From positions 62,001 to 126,000 of the forward strand of contig JALDYI010000002.1 of the NCBI GenBank assembly GCA_032154105.1: DNA of 64,000 nucleotides, written 5' to 3'. The stretch is from UBA6022 sp032154105. Its GTDB lineage: Bacteria > Patescibacteriota > Saccharimonadia > Saccharimonadales > Saccharimonadaceae. The position numbers and the translations under genes were made by a program. This document shows positions 43,876 through 53,876 of the stretch, in pieces. The notes below the pieces were generated by a model, which did not search any database, was not told the origin of the DNA, and saw nothing but the letters and a program-made list of their open reading frames with translations. Within the stretch, counting starts at the first letter, position 1, and each line of letters opens with the position of its first letter.

Positions 43876-44268
43876 ATGGCTACGCGTCTCAGTCGTCGTA
43901 AACTTGCCGAGTATAGCGCTGATCAGCTGCTTGCTGGCAATAAAGAGATTGCTCTTCAGGAGCTTGCCGCCTACTTGATTGAGAAAAAACGCACAAGTGA
44001 GCTTGAGCTTATTGTGCGTGACATCGAGGCTGCATTACTCACGCGCGGTATTGCGATTGCGGATGTCGTGACGGCTCGTGAACTTACGACTGAAACGCAG
44101 GCGCATATTGAAGCATTCATTGCTTCGAAGCACCCCGGTGCAACTGTTCAGCTGCGAGCTCGCGTTGAGCCGGACGTACTTGGCGGTGCCAAGATCGGTC
44201 TTGCCGGCGAAGAGCTTGATGCAACGATCCGTCGTAAGCTGACAACATTAAAAGCAAGTAAAGTATAA
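43876..44268 (+). CDS. atpH: F-type ATP synthase subunit delta, short form
   Basis: 130 residues, against about 175-180 for the usual family. The N-terminal helical bundle is shortened (RRKLAEYSADQLLAGNKE onward), while the C-terminal domain (LTTETQAHIEAFIASKHPGATVQLRARVEPDVLGGAKIGLAGEELDATIRRKL) is complete. The latter contains the typical DPxLIGGxxI-like motif (EPDVLGGAKI). The subunit joins the stalk to F1. Confidence 0.88.
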   Translation: MATRLSRRKLAEYSADQLLAGNKEIALQELAAYLIEKKRTSELELIVRDIEAALLTRGIAIADVVTARELTTETQAHIEAFIASKHPGATVQLRARVEPDVLGGAKIGLAGEELDATIRRKLTTLKASKV

Positions 44269-44286
44269 CAATTGATAAGGAATAAC

Positions 44287-45813
44287 ATGAGCGAAGTATC
44301 GGTAACAGAACTTTCGAAAAACCTCCGCGACGCCATCGCCAAGTTAGAGACGACCGAAGGACTTGAAAAAGTTGGTATTGTCGTCCGAGTTGGTGACGGC
44401 GTAGCTTGGATTCACGGACTCCGTGAAGCTGGCTATAGCGAAGTGTTACAAATTGAAACAGATAACGGCACGGTCGAGGCATTTGCCCTCAACCTTATGG
44501 AAGACGAAATTGGTGCAGTGCTACTTGGTACTGACGCTGAGGTTCGTGCTGGTGCAAAAGTAACCCTTAAGGGTGAGGTGCTTAGCGTACCAGTTGGTCC
44601 AGAGCTGCTTGGCCGCGTTGTCGACCCACTTGGTCGCCCGCTTGATGGTGGTGCGCCAATCAAAACGAAACAAACCGGCCTTGTAGAACGCGAAGCAATC
44701 GGCGTCATGGGTCGTAAATCTGTTCACGAACCACTTATGACAGGAATTGTGTCAATCGACGCTATGTTCCCTATCGGCCGTGGTCAGCGTGAGCTTATCA
44801 TTGGTGACCGCCAAACTGGTAAGACATCTATCGCAATCGATACGATGATCAACCAGGCAAAGCAAAAGAGTGGCGTTGTAAACGTGTACGTGGCTGTTGG
44901 CCAAAAGCTTTCAAAGGTAGCTCGACTTGTTGATCGCCTTAAAGAAGAAGGCGTGATGGATCAAACTATCATTGTCGCAACTGGGCCATCTGATCCAGCT
45001 TCACTCCTCTACCTCGCGCCATATGCAGGAACAGCAATGGGTGAATATTTCCGCGATAACTCACAACACGCGCTTATGATCTACGATGATCTTACGAAGC
45101 ATGCGGTTGCGTATCGCCAGATGTCACTGCTTCTTCGCCGTCCACCAGGACGCGAAGCATACCCAGGTGATGTCTTCTACCTTCACTCACGCCTCCTTGA
45201 GCGTTCAGCCAAGCTATCTGACGAGCTTGGTGCAGGTTCACTAACTGCCCTTCCTATTATTGAAACGCAGGCTGGTGATATCTCTGCATATATTCCAACC
45301 AATGTTATTTCGATCACCGATGGTCAGATCTTCCTCGAAACTGACTTGTTCTACCAAGGTGTTCGCCCAGCGATCTCTGCTGGTCTATCGGTCTCTCGTG
45401 TTGGTGGCGCAGCGCAAACCAAGGCTGTTAAGTCTGTCGGTAGTAACCTGAAGCTTGGTCTTAGCCAATTCCGCGAACTTGCAAGCTTTGCTCAATTTGG
45501 TAGCGATCTTGATGAAGCAACTAAGTCTCAAATTGACCGCGGGCAGCGCTTAACCGAGCTTTTGAAGCAGCCTCAGTACCAGCCTATGAGTATCTGGGAG
45601 CAGTACGTGAGTATCGCTGCTGTAACTCGTGGTATGTTTGACACCGTAACTGTGAGCAAAATCAAAGATGCGCAAACAGCATTGATGACCCGCCTATGGG
45701 CTGATCATAAGGACGATATGCGTGAACTGAACAAGGGTGGCAAGCCAACCGAAGACCAGGACGCATTGATTGAAAAAGTTGCACTATCTGTTGCTAAGGG
45801 ATTTGAGGGTTAA
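44287..45813 (+). CDS. atpA: F-type ATP synthase subunit alpha
   Basis: 508 residues from the ATG at 44287, with AAGGAATAAC just upstream. P-loop GDRQTGKT, conserved VYVAVGQKLSKVARL, the YLAPYAGTAMGEYF segment and YDDLTKHAVAYRQMSLLLRRPPGREAYPGD are all present. The non-catalytic nucleotide site is complete. Length and features are standard. Confidence 0.97.
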   Translation: MSEVSVTELSKNLRDAIAKLETTEGLEKVGIVVRVGDGVAWIHGLREAGYSEVLQIETDNGTVEAFALNLMEDEIGAVLLGTDAEVRAGAKVTLKGEVLSVPVGPELLGRVVDPLGRPLDGGAPIKTKQTGLVEREAIGVMGRKSVHEPLMTGIVSIDAMFPIGRGQRELIIGDRQTGKTSIAIDTMINQAKQKSGVVNVYVAVGQKLSKVARLVDRLKEEGVMDQTIIVATGPSDPASLLYLAPYAGTAMGEYFRDNSQHALMIYDDLTKHAVAYRQMSLLLRRPPGREAYPGDVFYLHSRLLERSAKLSDELGAGSLTALPIIETQAGDISAYIPTNVISITDGQIFLETDLFYQGVRPAISAGLSVSRVGGAAQTKAVKSVGSNLKLGLSQFRELASFAQFGSDLDEATKSQIDRGQRLTELLKQPQYQPMSIWEQYVSIAAVTRGMFDTVTVSKIKDAQTALMTRLWADHKDDMRELNKGGKPTEDQDALIEKVALSVAKGFEG

Positions 45814-45819
45814 TAGTTT

Positions 45820-46689
45820 ATGGCCTCAACCCAAGCATTGAAGTCGCGTATCCGCTCGGTAAAAAATACCAAGCAGATTACGAAGGCGATGCAGATGGTT
45901 GCAGCGAGTAAGATGCGTCGTGCGCAGGAGTCCACAAAAGCCTCTGCGCCGTACGCACTTGCAGCGAGCGAACTGCTAACATACTTGGCAAGCCAAGGCG
46001 TGACGAAGCAGCATCCACTATTTGCTGGCCGCGCAGTCAAATCTCGCCTGCTGATCGTGATTGCGTCTGATAAGGGTCTTGCGGGTGCGTATAATAGCAA
46101 TGTTATCAAGCAGTACGTCCGAGAAATCAGCGCAGATGCTCAAGCCGGCACTGCAACGACCACGATCGCAGTTGGTCGCAAGGCGACGCAATTTGTGTCA
46201 CGACTGAAAGACGTTACTGTCCAGGGTGTGTATGAAGATCTGCCGGATCACCCGGCTGGACACGAACTGTATGCTATTTTGGATACGGCACGTGATCTGT
46301 TTGTCTCTGGCGAAGTTGATGCTGTCGATGTAGTCTATACTGAATTTATCAGTAGTTTGACGCAAACGGCACGTACGCAACGCATTCTACCGGCTGGCTT
46401 TACGCCAACCGATGTGAGTGACGAGGTGCGTGAAGCTGCCTACGAGCCAGATCTTGAAACGGTACTTGATGGTGTTGTGTACCGGCTTATCGGTGCGCAG
46501 ATCTTCCAGGCGTTACTCGACGCTCGTGCGAGTGAATACAGTATGCGTATGGTTGCTATGAAAAACGCAACCGACAATGCAAGTGATCTTGCTGATGATC
46601 TGACGCTCGCAATGAACAAAGCTCGCCAAGGTGCGATTACCCAGGAGCTTGCGGAAATATCAGGTGGCGTAGAGGCATTGAAGGATTAG
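45820..46689 (+). CDS. atpG: F-type ATP synthase subunit gamma
   Basis: 289 residues. The long helices at both ends (ALKSRIRSVKNTKQITKAMQMVAASKMRRAQ and YSMRMVAMKNATDNASDLADDLTLAMNKARQGAITQELAEI) form the rotor coiled coil. The Rossmann-like centre contains LIVIASDKGLAGAYN. Standard length. Confidence 0.96.
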   Translation: MASTQALKSRIRSVKNTKQITKAMQMVAASKMRRAQESTKASAPYALAASELLTYLASQGVTKQHPLFAGRAVKSRLLIVIASDKGLAGAYNSNVIKQYVREISADAQAGTATTTIAVGRKATQFVSRLKDVTVQGVYEDLPDHPAGHELYAILDTARDLFVSGEVDAVDVVYTEFISSLTQTARTQRILPAGFTPTDVSDEVREAAYEPDLETVLDGVVYRLIGAQIFQALLDARASEYSMRMVAMKNATDNASDLADDLTLAMNKARQGAITQELAEISGGVEALKD

Positions 46690-46706
46690 TTATGAAGGAG
46701 AAAACA

Positions 46707-48077
46707 ATGAGTAAGAATACAGGAAAAATCATCCAGGTCGTCGGCGTGGTGATTGACGTTGAGTTCGACGGAGTACTACCGGCGATTTACGACGCACTTA
46801 AGATTAAACACGGCGATCGTACAGTGACCCTTGAGGTTGCTCAGCATCTCGACGAGCACACTGTTCGTGCTATTGCCCTTTCAAGCACCGATGGCTTGAA
46901 GCGCGGTGCCGAAGTAACAGCAACTGGCGCGCCAATTCAGGTTCCAGTTGGTGCCGATACGCAAGGTCGTATGTTTAACGTGGTTGGTGAGCCAATTGAC
47001 GATAAGCCTGCGCCAAAGGGTAAAAAAGCTTCAATTCACCGTCAGCCACCTGCCCTTTCTGAGCAGTCGAACAAGGCTGAAATCCTTGAAACCGGTATCA
47101 AGGTTGTCGACCTTATTGCGCCACTTGCCAAGGGTGGTAAGGCTGGCCTCTTCGCTGGTGCCGGTGTTGGTAAGACGGTTCTTATTACCGAGCTGATCAA
47201 CAACATCGCCAAGTTCCACTCTGGTAACTCGGTATTTGCTGGTGTTGGTGAACGTACCCGTGAAGGTAACGACCTTTACTACGAAATGGAAGAAGCGGGC
47301 GTGCTCGACAAGACTTCCCTTGTCTTCGGCCAGATGAATGAGCCGCCTGGAGCTCGTCTTCGTGTTGCCCTTTCAGGACTCGCGATGGCTGAGGCTTTCC
47401 GCGACGAAGGTAAAGATGTACTTCTCTTCATCGATAACATCTACCGCTATACACAAGCTGGTGCGGAAGTATCTGCTCTCCTTGGGCGTTTGCCAAGTGC
47501 GGTTGGTTACCAGCCAAACCTCCAGCAGGAGATGGGTGCGCTCCAAGAGCGTATTACCAGTACGAAGAAGGGTTCAATTACCTCTGTTCAGGCTGTGTAT
47601 GTGCCTGCGGACGACCTTACCGACCCAGCGCCTGCAACGACTTTCGCTCACCTTGATGCGACGATCGTTATGAACCGTGCACTGACAGAAATTGGTATCT
47701 ACCCTGCCGTTGACGTGCTTGATAGTTCATCGAGCAGCCTCGACCCAGAAATTGTCGGTGAAGAGCACTACCGCGTAGCTCGTGAAGTTCAGCGTGTGCT
47801 TCAGCAGTACAAAGAGCTTCAAGACATCATCGCGATCCTTGGTATGGAAGAGCTATCTGACGATCAGAAGCAGATTGTTGGCCGCGCTCGCCGCATCCAG
47901 CGCTTCCTCGCACAACCATTCTTCGTCGCCGAGAAGTTTACCGGTGCGCCCGGTGCGTACATCAAGCTTGAGGACACGATTCGTGATGCTGCTGACATTT
48001 TGGCTGGCAAGTACGATGACAAGCCTGAGAGCTGGTTCTACATGGCCGCCGGCCCACTAAGCGAGAAGAAGGACTAG
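46707..48077 (+). CDS. atpD: F-type ATP synthase subunit beta
   Basis: 456 residues from the ATG at 46707, preceded by AAGGAG; the ATG at 46692 is less likely. Catalytic P-loop GLFAGAGVGKTVLI, the catalytic Glu in GERTREGNDLYYEM, and LLFIDNIYRYTQAGAEVSALLGR are present. The LPSAVGYQPNL segment completes the standard site. It is the catalytic subunit for ATP synthesis or hydrolysis. Confidence 0.97.
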   Translation: MSKNTGKIIQVVGVVIDVEFDGVLPAIYDALKIKHGDRTVTLEVAQHLDEHTVRAIALSSTDGLKRGAEVTATGAPIQVPVGADTQGRMFNVVGEPIDDKPAPKGKKASIHRQPPALSEQSNKAEILETGIKVVDLIAPLAKGGKAGLFAGAGVGKTVLITELINNIAKFHSGNSVFAGVGERTREGNDLYYEMEEAGVLDKTSLVFGQMNEPPGARLRVALSGLAMAEAFRDEGKDVLLFIDNIYRYTQAGAEVSALLGRLPSAVGYQPNLQQEMGALQERITSTKKGSITSVQAVYVPADDLTDPAPATTFAHLDATIVMNRALTEIGIYPAVDVLDSSSSSLDPEIVGEEHYRVAREVQRVLQQYKELQDIIAILGMEELSDDQKQIVGRARRIQRFLAQPFFVAEKFTGAPGAYIKLEDTIRDAADILAGKYDDKPESWFYMAAGPLSEKKD

Positions 48078-48080
48078 TCC

Positions 48081-48506
48081 ATGAATCTTCAGCTCATCAC
48101 ACTCGCAGGAGTGAAGGTCGATCAGGAAGTCTATGAAGTCATGATGCCGACTGCGGCTGGTGACATCGCGGTCTTCCCTGGTCACGAACCACTGGTGACG
48201 CTTGCGGTGCCTGGTGCTATTTCAGTTCGTCATAAAAAGGACGACAAAGATGATCGCCTTGAATACTTCGCTATTTCTGGCGGTGTCGTTGAAATTTCAC
48301 AAAAGAAAATTCGCGTCCTTGTTGATGAAGCCGATCATGGTGATGATATCGTTGAAGCCGAAAGCCAAGCGGCGCTTGAGCGAGCAATTGCGATGCGCGA
48401 TTCAGCTCAAAACCAAGTTGAGCTTGAAAAAGCTCACCAATTGGTTGACCGTCATGCTGTTCGGCTTAAGGTCGCTGGCCTTCGTCGACGTCACCAGCGA
48501 CGATAG
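48081..48506 (+). CDS. atpC: F-type ATP synthase subunit epsilon
   Basis: 141 residues. The N-terminal beta-barrel (VYEVMMPTAAGDIAVFPGHEPLVTLAVPGAI) and the two-helix C-terminus (AQAALERAIAMRDSAQNQVELEKA type) are as usual. A weak terminator-like hairpin (TCGTCG/CGACGA then ATTTTT) lies at the end of the gene, so some transcripts may continue into dabA. Confidence 0.93.
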   Translation: MNLQLITLAGVKVDQEVYEVMMPTAAGDIAVFPGHEPLVTLAVPGAISVRHKKDDKDDRLEYFAISGGVVEISQKKIRVLVDEADHGDDIVEAESQAALERAIAMRDSAQNQVELEKAHQLVDRHAVRLKVAGLRRRHQRR

Positions 48507-48659
48507 ATTTTTGGCATAGATTGTTTACAAAATCTCCAACAGGAGTAAAATAGGTTTGGAATAAAGATGTATCTCATGATTGTTGCGCAGGGATTGTGTT
48601 GATTTTGCTACGAGTTACATCCAACAAAAATATTGCGTTAACTGGATAATAGTTCAATT

Positions 48660-51209
48660 ATGTCTGAAAAAAATAGCCGTCATTTTGACGAGTCACATCT
48701 ATTGCATGTGCTAAAACACCACCTGCCTACGCAGGGTCCGCTTAAGGATTTTGTGCATCACAACACATTGCACGCGTTCCAGGATATGAAATTTTACGAT
48801 GCGATTTACAAGGCATCGGCAATTTTTGGCTATCAAACGACACTGACGCTTACCGAGTATCGAGATCTCTATGGCATCAAGCGGATAACGCCACAAACAC
48901 TCGCCAGGGTAATACGGCACCGAAAAGGCGACGAAGACTTTGACGAGTGGCATACGCGAGCTCTTTACAAAGAGTACGATTGGACGCGCGAGCCACGTAT
49001 TGGTAGGTTGCGGGATGAGTGGAGGCAGCTGTATTCCATTAATATAGATAACGCAGTACAACCGCTCCTCTTTCGTATCGTTTGTAGCTATATCGACCAA
49101 GGTATAGCAATTTCGCCCTTTCCCTTTGAGGATAAAGGTCTTTTAAATGCACTAAGAGATTTAGAAGATCACAGTATGGTAAGCTTTTTCAAAACGAAAA
49201 AAGCGCGTGACCTGCTGTATGACAAGTCGACCACAATAGAAAATCTACTTGAGCTATTGGTGGGCGACAAAGCGTATTACGAACAATATGTGTATGATCA
49301 GCAGTTTGCACATCGGGGGTGGTCTGGCATCGTATCGACGCTCGAGGACAATCCGGAATCGCTTTTGTATGCAAAGAGTATTTCTCTAAAAGACATGATA
49401 ATCTTCGAACTGTTGCTGGAGTTAGATGCACTAACGGAACGCCTAGGCGAAAATTGGAAGCCGCTCGCCTCTAGCATTACGCAATCACCGCTCGATATGT
49501 TTGCCGATGAACCATCTACCGAGCTAGAGGAAGTCATTAAGATATGGCAAGATGCTTTTGAGTGGAGCTATTACGACACCGTGCTTTCCGGAGTGCTGCT
49601 CACGCTGCCCTCTGAGTCGGCTAAAGAAGAGACAGAACCAAAGAGCTTCCAGTCTATTTTTTGTATTGATGACCGGGAGTACTCTCTCAGAACCTACGTC
49701 GAAAGTTTGGACAGCAAGACTGAAACCTTCGGAGCGCCTGGATTTTTTGGTGTAGAATTTTATTTCCACCCGGCTGGTGCTAAGTTCTACGACAAGCTTT
49801 GTCCTGCGCCAGTGACCCCTAAGTATCTTATTAAAGAAGTGCCGACGCACGACCCACACGCACATGGAAAAGAAATCATGTACACGAAGCACTCTCACAG
49901 GCTAGTGAGGGGATTCTTCTTCTCATACTTGCTGGGAATTCCGGCACTGGGCAAGCTCATTGCTAATCTCGTGAACCCAACCATGAGCCCAGCTATTGCT
50001 GACGCATTCGCCCATATGGACCCGAATGCCGATCTGACCATTGTACATACCGGCGAGAAAGATAAAGAAAAAAATTTGCAAGTGGGCTTTACCACGGAAG
50101 AGATGACGGACCGCGTTGAAAAAGTACTTCGATGTATTGGGCTTGTCGAGAATTTTTCGCCAGTGGTGTATGTTATAGGCCATGGGTCAAGTAGCGCCAA
50201 CAACCCCCATCACGGTGCGCACGACTGCGGTGCTTGTAGCGGACGACCGGGTTTGGTGAATGCCCGTGTTTTTGCGTACATGGCAAATTATCAGCCGGTA
50301 CGAGAATTGCTTAAGGTGCGCGGGTTGCCTATTCCTGAATCGACGCAGTTTGTGGGTGCGTTGCACGATACGGCGTCTGATGAAATCAAGTTCTACGACG
50401 AACATGTGCTGGCGGGCGAAAATAAAGAGCTGCACGAGAGAAACTCTCGTCTATTTGAAGAGGCGCTTGATCTTGATGCCAAGGAACGCTCGCGCCGATT
50501 TATGTCTATCAGCACTAAACAGCACATCAAGAAGATTAGGAAGGATATAAAAAAGCGATCCGTCTCCTACTTTGAACCGCGACCGGAGCTTGGGCACGGT
50601 ACGAATGCACTATGTGTTGTAGGGCGAAGAAGTCTCACGAAACGTCTGTTTCTTGATCGAAGAGCTTTCCTGAATTCCTATGACTATACGACCGACCCAG
50701 AAGGCAAACTACTGCTTGATGTGCTCTCTCCGCTCGGGACTGTGTGTGGTGGTATAAACTTGGAATATTTCTTCTCGCGGATGGACAACTATAAACTTGG
50801 TGCGGGCACAAAGTTGCCACATAACGTCATGGGGCTTGTAGGCGTTGCCAATAGCAGTGACGGCGACCTTCGCTCTGGCCTTCCTCTGCAAATGGTTGAG
50901 GTGCACGATCCAGTGCGACTGCTTATGGTGGTTGAGCACTACCCTGAGGTAGTCAATAAGGTCATTGAATCAAAACCAGAACTACATGAATGGTTTTCTA
51001 ACGAATGGATTCACCTCGTCGCTCTTCATCCAAGCGAGAAAAAGCTCTATGTTCTTGAAGAGGGCAAATTTGTACCGTACGCGCCACTTACCAAAAAACT
51101 ACCGGTCATGCACGATCTCTCCCGCACGTTTGAAACAACCATGAAGATGAAAACAAATCATGTTCTGGATGCCACGCAGGAAAACTTACCCGTGCACATA
51201 ATAAAATAG
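48660..51209 (+). CDS. dabA: DabA-like inorganic carbon transporter subunit (DUF2309)
   Basis: 849 residues. The metal-site residues read C335 and D337 in FCIDDREYS, H508 in VIGHGSSSANNP and C523 in HDCGACSG. The spacings C-D 2, D-H 171 and H-C 15 equal those known for the Halothiobacillus protein (C351, D353, H524, C539), so the zinc site is intact. DabA is a soluble, carbonic-anhydrase-like partner that, with DabB, converts CO2 to bicarbonate in the cell driven by cation flow. The gene is 154 bases after atpC, and dabB follows in ten bases. Unexpected in this lineage. Confidence 0.88.
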   Translation: MSEKNSRHFDESHLLHVLKHHLPTQGPLKDFVHHNTLHAFQDMKFYDAIYKASAIFGYQTTLTLTEYRDLYGIKRITPQTLARVIRHRKGDEDFDEWHTRALYKEYDWTREPRIGRLRDEWRQLYSINIDNAVQPLLFRIVCSYIDQGIAISPFPFEDKGLLNALRDLEDHSMVSFFKTKKARDLLYDKSTTIENLLELLVGDKAYYEQYVYDQQFAHRGWSGIVSTLEDNPESLLYAKSISLKDMIIFELLLELDALTERLGENWKPLASSITQSPLDMFADEPSTELEEVIKIWQDAFEWSYYDTVLSGVLLTLPSESAKEETEPKSFQSIFCIDDREYSLRTYVESLDSKTETFGAPGFFGVEFYFHPAGAKFYDKLCPAPVTPKYLIKEVPTHDPHAHGKEIMYTKHSHRLVRGFFFSYLLGIPALGKLIANLVNPTMSPAIADAFAHMDPNADLTIVHTGEKDKEKNLQVGFTTEEMTDRVEKVLRCIGLVENFSPVVYVIGHGSSSANNPHHGAHDCGACSGRPGLVNARVFAYMANYQPVRELLKVRGLPIPESTQFVGALHDTASDEIKFYDEHVLAGENKELHERNSRLFEEALDLDAKERSRRFMSISTKQHIKKIRKDIKKRSVSYFEPRPELGHGTNALCVVGRRSLTKRLFLDRRAFLNSYDYTTDPEGKLLLDVLSPLGTVCGGINLEYFFSRMDNYKLGAGTKLPHNVMGLVGVANSSDGDLRSGLPLQMVEVHDPVRLLMVVEHYPEVVNKVIESKPELHEWFSNEWIHLVALHPSEKKLYVLEEGKFVPYAPLTKKLPVMHDLSRTFETTMKMKTNHVLDATQENLPVHIIK

Positions 51210-51218
51210 GATTTCGAT

Positions 51219-53057
51219 ATGCTACCACAACTTCTCACCACCTTATTACTCCTTCCGATTCTTGGCTTCGCCGGCTGTATTCTTATGTCTAGAAAATGGG
51301 AGCGCATGATTTTTTCTATTGCTACCACGGCGATACTTTTGGAACTTGCTACGTTCCTTTTCTTCGGCTACCAGTGGCTTGTATCGGGTGCTTCTTCGGT
51401 GTCGGTGAGTATCGGATCTTTGTATGCCAGCTCGAGCTATACGTTTAATCTCGATTTTCATTTCGATAGCCTCACGGCGGTATTCCTCGGGATGTCTATC
51501 GTTATGACAATCCTCATTTTTATCTTCAGCAAATCTTATTTGCACCGTGAACAGGGCTTCAAAAGGTTTTATAACACAGTCCTTTTGTTCTTTATTGGAC
51601 TATTGCTCATCATTCTGGCCGGTAACTTCGAGGTGCTCTTTTTGGGCTGGGAGCTAATCGGAATCAGCTCTGTGCTACTGATTGCGTTTTATAGGGATCG
51701 GTTTCTACCGGCACGAAACGCTCTAAAGGTTTTTTCAGTGTATCGAATCGGTGATGCTTTCCTGCTTGCGGCTATCTGGTATGCACACCACATGTTCGCG
51801 GGTAGTGTGCATTTTTCTGAACTCTCGGGTCTCGCTCCGCAGCATGGAAGTATCCTTGTCCTCGGCCTGCTATTGTTGATGGTGGCTATGATTAAATCTG
51901 CGCAGTTCCCGTTCTCGTACTGGTTGCCGCGTGCTATGGAAGGGCCTACAACATCAAGCGCGATCTTTTACGGTGCGCTTTCTGTGCATATGGGACTTTT
52001 CTTGCTACTAAGGACATTTCCACTCTGGGAAAGCAGTGTTGGACTTCGAATAACTATTGCAATCGTCGGTCTCGTTACGGCGATCGTCGCCTCATCGATT
52101 GCCAGGGTCCAGTCGTCTGCCAAAACACAAATTGCGTATGCGTCCGTTACTCAAATCGGCATTATGTTTATTGAACTTGCGCTCGGTCTTGAGTGGCTCG
52201 TACTGCTCCACTTTGTCAGTAACGCCGCCTTAAGGGCGTACCAGTTGCTTATTTCCCCATCGATTGTCAGCTATCTTATTCATGATCAATTTTTCACTTT
52301 CGTACCGCCCCTCCAAAAGATCAAGAATACTTTTGTGGGACGGCTGCGCGCTACATTTTATACTCTGGGTATAAAAGAATGGGGTATGAATTCGGCAGTG
52401 AGCGGGTATGTATGGCAACCGCTGAAAAATATTGGCCGGTTGTTTGCTTTTCTCGATGGTCTTCGGGCGCAGGTGGTTTCGGCAGTTGTCTTTTTGAGTC
52501 TTGTCGCACTAGCGGTTGTATCCACTCATCTGTCGCTTGTCATTGCGACGATCGCAGCCATCATCAGTCTCGTCTTTTATATCCGGGCATACACAACAAA
52601 AAATTCTGCCAGAACGTGCTGGAATCTCATAATGCTAGGGCATCTTTTTGGAGCACTTTTCTTGGTGCTGGCATCCGCTGGAAGTTGGGGGTATCTTGCC
52701 ATGTACGGTGCGGGAATAGTGCTCGCATTCATAGTGGGTCATGTATGCCTGTGGTATTTACAAACAAAGGGCGAACCGAATGGGCTGCGTGATTACCATG
52801 GTTCTATATATGCATTTACAAAGCTCGGCAATTTCTTCTTTATCGTATCACTTCTGTTTATGGCGTTTCCTATTAGCCCCTCTTTTTTGGCGCAGGATAT
52901 TATGGTGAGCTTGATCCCTATTAATCATGCGTTTATGGTCGTACTCTTTTGCCTCTCGTATCTGCTTGTGGGCGTGAGCACCATACGCTTATACACGAAA
53001 GTATTCTTTGGGCCGCACAAGACAGGCCACCACGAAATAGCTTACAAATCCTCATAG
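51219..53057 (+). CDS. dabB: DabB-like NuoL/ND5-type membrane subunit
   Basis: 612 residues with about 14-16 transmembrane helices. ND5/MrpA-type motifs are present: FHFDSLTAVFLGMS, VLFLGWELIGISSVLLIAFYRDR with the Glu, and MVAMIKSAQFPFSYWLPRAMEGPTTSSAIFYGA with the Lys. Nuo genes are not seen here, so it is not a complex I fragment. Adjacency to dabA (ten bases) identifies DabB. The gene order dabA-dabB is the reverse of the usual dabB-dabA. Its 3-prime end overlaps the convergent gene by 16 bases. Confidence 0.85.
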   Translation: MLPQLLTTLLLLPILGFAGCILMSRKWERMIFSIATTAILLELATFLFFGYQWLVSGASSVSVSIGSLYASSSYTFNLDFHFDSLTAVFLGMSIVMTILIFIFSKSYLHREQGFKRFYNTVLLFFIGLLLIILAGNFEVLFLGWELIGISSVLLIAFYRDRFLPARNALKVFSVYRIGDAFLLAAIWYAHHMFAGSVHFSELSGLAPQHGSILVLGLLLLMVAMIKSAQFPFSYWLPRAMEGPTTSSAIFYGALSVHMGLFLLLRTFPLWESSVGLRITIAIVGLVTAIVASSIARVQSSAKTQIAYASVTQIGIMFIELALGLEWLVLLHFVSNAALRAYQLLISPSIVSYLIHDQFFTFVPPLQKIKNTFVGRLRATFYTLGIKEWGMNSAVSGYVWQPLKNIGRLFAFLDGLRAQVVSAVVFLSLVALAVVSTHLSLVIATIAAIISLVFYIRAYTTKNSARTCWNLIMLGHLFGALFLVLASAGSWGYLAMYGAGIVLAFIVGHVCLWYLQTKGEPNGLRDYHGSIYAFTKLGNFFFIVSLLFMAFPISPSFLAQDIMVSLIPINHAFMVVLFCLSYLLVGVSTIRLYTKVFFGPHKTGHHEIAYKSS

Positions 53058-53662
53058 TCGAGCAATGGTTCGTACTTTAGTGGAGAGATGAGTGGGCGGC
53101 GTATTTGTTGGCCCGTAAAGCGAGCCTCGGCGACATCGCCAACGCGTAGCATGTCGCCCATGCCGATAGCCATCCAATCGTTGGTAGGAGCGTCGGTGTC
53201 ATTATGTGGCACGTACTGTGAATCATGCGTGAGCCATGGAAATTCAACGGTTCTATAAAGGTGCTGTTTGATGTCAACATCGCTTGCGAAATATTGTCGC
53301 AGCGTAAAGCGAGACAGCTTCATTCCTTGCCAATCGATCGACTTTTGGTGCTCACCTACGAATACTTCATGAGGGGCATGTTCGATTGTCTGGAGACGTT
53401 GTCGCAGGATGATTGAGCCAGCAATGATGCCGGCACGGTACGTTCGCCTAAGAGCTGGTACTGCATCAAGCTCCTTGCGCGCTTCAAGTGCCATCAGGAA
53501 ATGAGTCGGATCTGTCTCGGCAAGGTTCTGGAGATAATCTTGCTTGAGAAACGTGAGATCATTGTCGTCAAAGCCACTAAGCATGCTGAAGTCGGCATCC
53601 ATTTCACTACTTGGAATAGGATAGAGTTCTGGCATGGATAGCTGAGGCTCTTGCTTTTTCAT
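53042..53662 (-). CDS. Hypothetical protein
   Basis: 206 residues from the ATG at 53662. Soluble and acidic in the N-terminal third (LSMPELYPIPSSEMDADFSML). No catalytic motif is identified. It is convergent with dabB and overlaps its end, so it is not part of that transcript. The family is unknown. Confidence 0.65.
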   Translation of the reverse strand: MKKQEPQLSMPELYPIPSSEMDADFSMLSGFDDNDLTFLKQDYLQNLAETDPTHFLMALEARKELDAVPALRRTYRAGIIAGSIILRQRLQTIEHAPHEVFVGEHQKSIDWQGMKLSRFTLRQYFASDVDIKQHLYRTVEFPWLTHDSQYVPHNDTDAPTNDWMAIGMGDMLRVGDVAEARFTGQQIRRPLISPLKYEPLLDYEDL

Positions 53663-53683
53663 AGTATTTATGTTATTATACAA

Positions 53684-53876
53684 CAGATGTGAAAATGATG
53701 CAAATCGTTATTGCAACAATGATTATTTGGCGCTACACTATCAAAGTGCTTCGGCGCAGATGATATGTATCTATCTCGGATGTAATTTGTACTGGCCCTA
53801 TCTTTATACTGGACCAGAGTAAATCTCACTCGATATACCTACTATCGCAACAACTACATAAACGGGTTTATTTGTC
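53684..53876. other. Intergenic region, no gene seen
   Basis: AT-rich spacer between divergent genes. It probably holds the promoters of both neighbours, but no consensus pair was clear. Confidence 0.4.

Noticed and set aside
51219..53057. Complex I (NuoL) or Mrp antiporter subunit
   Set aside because: No other nuo or mrp gene is nearby, and the gene is directly coupled to a DUF2309 gene, which is the DabB arrangement.
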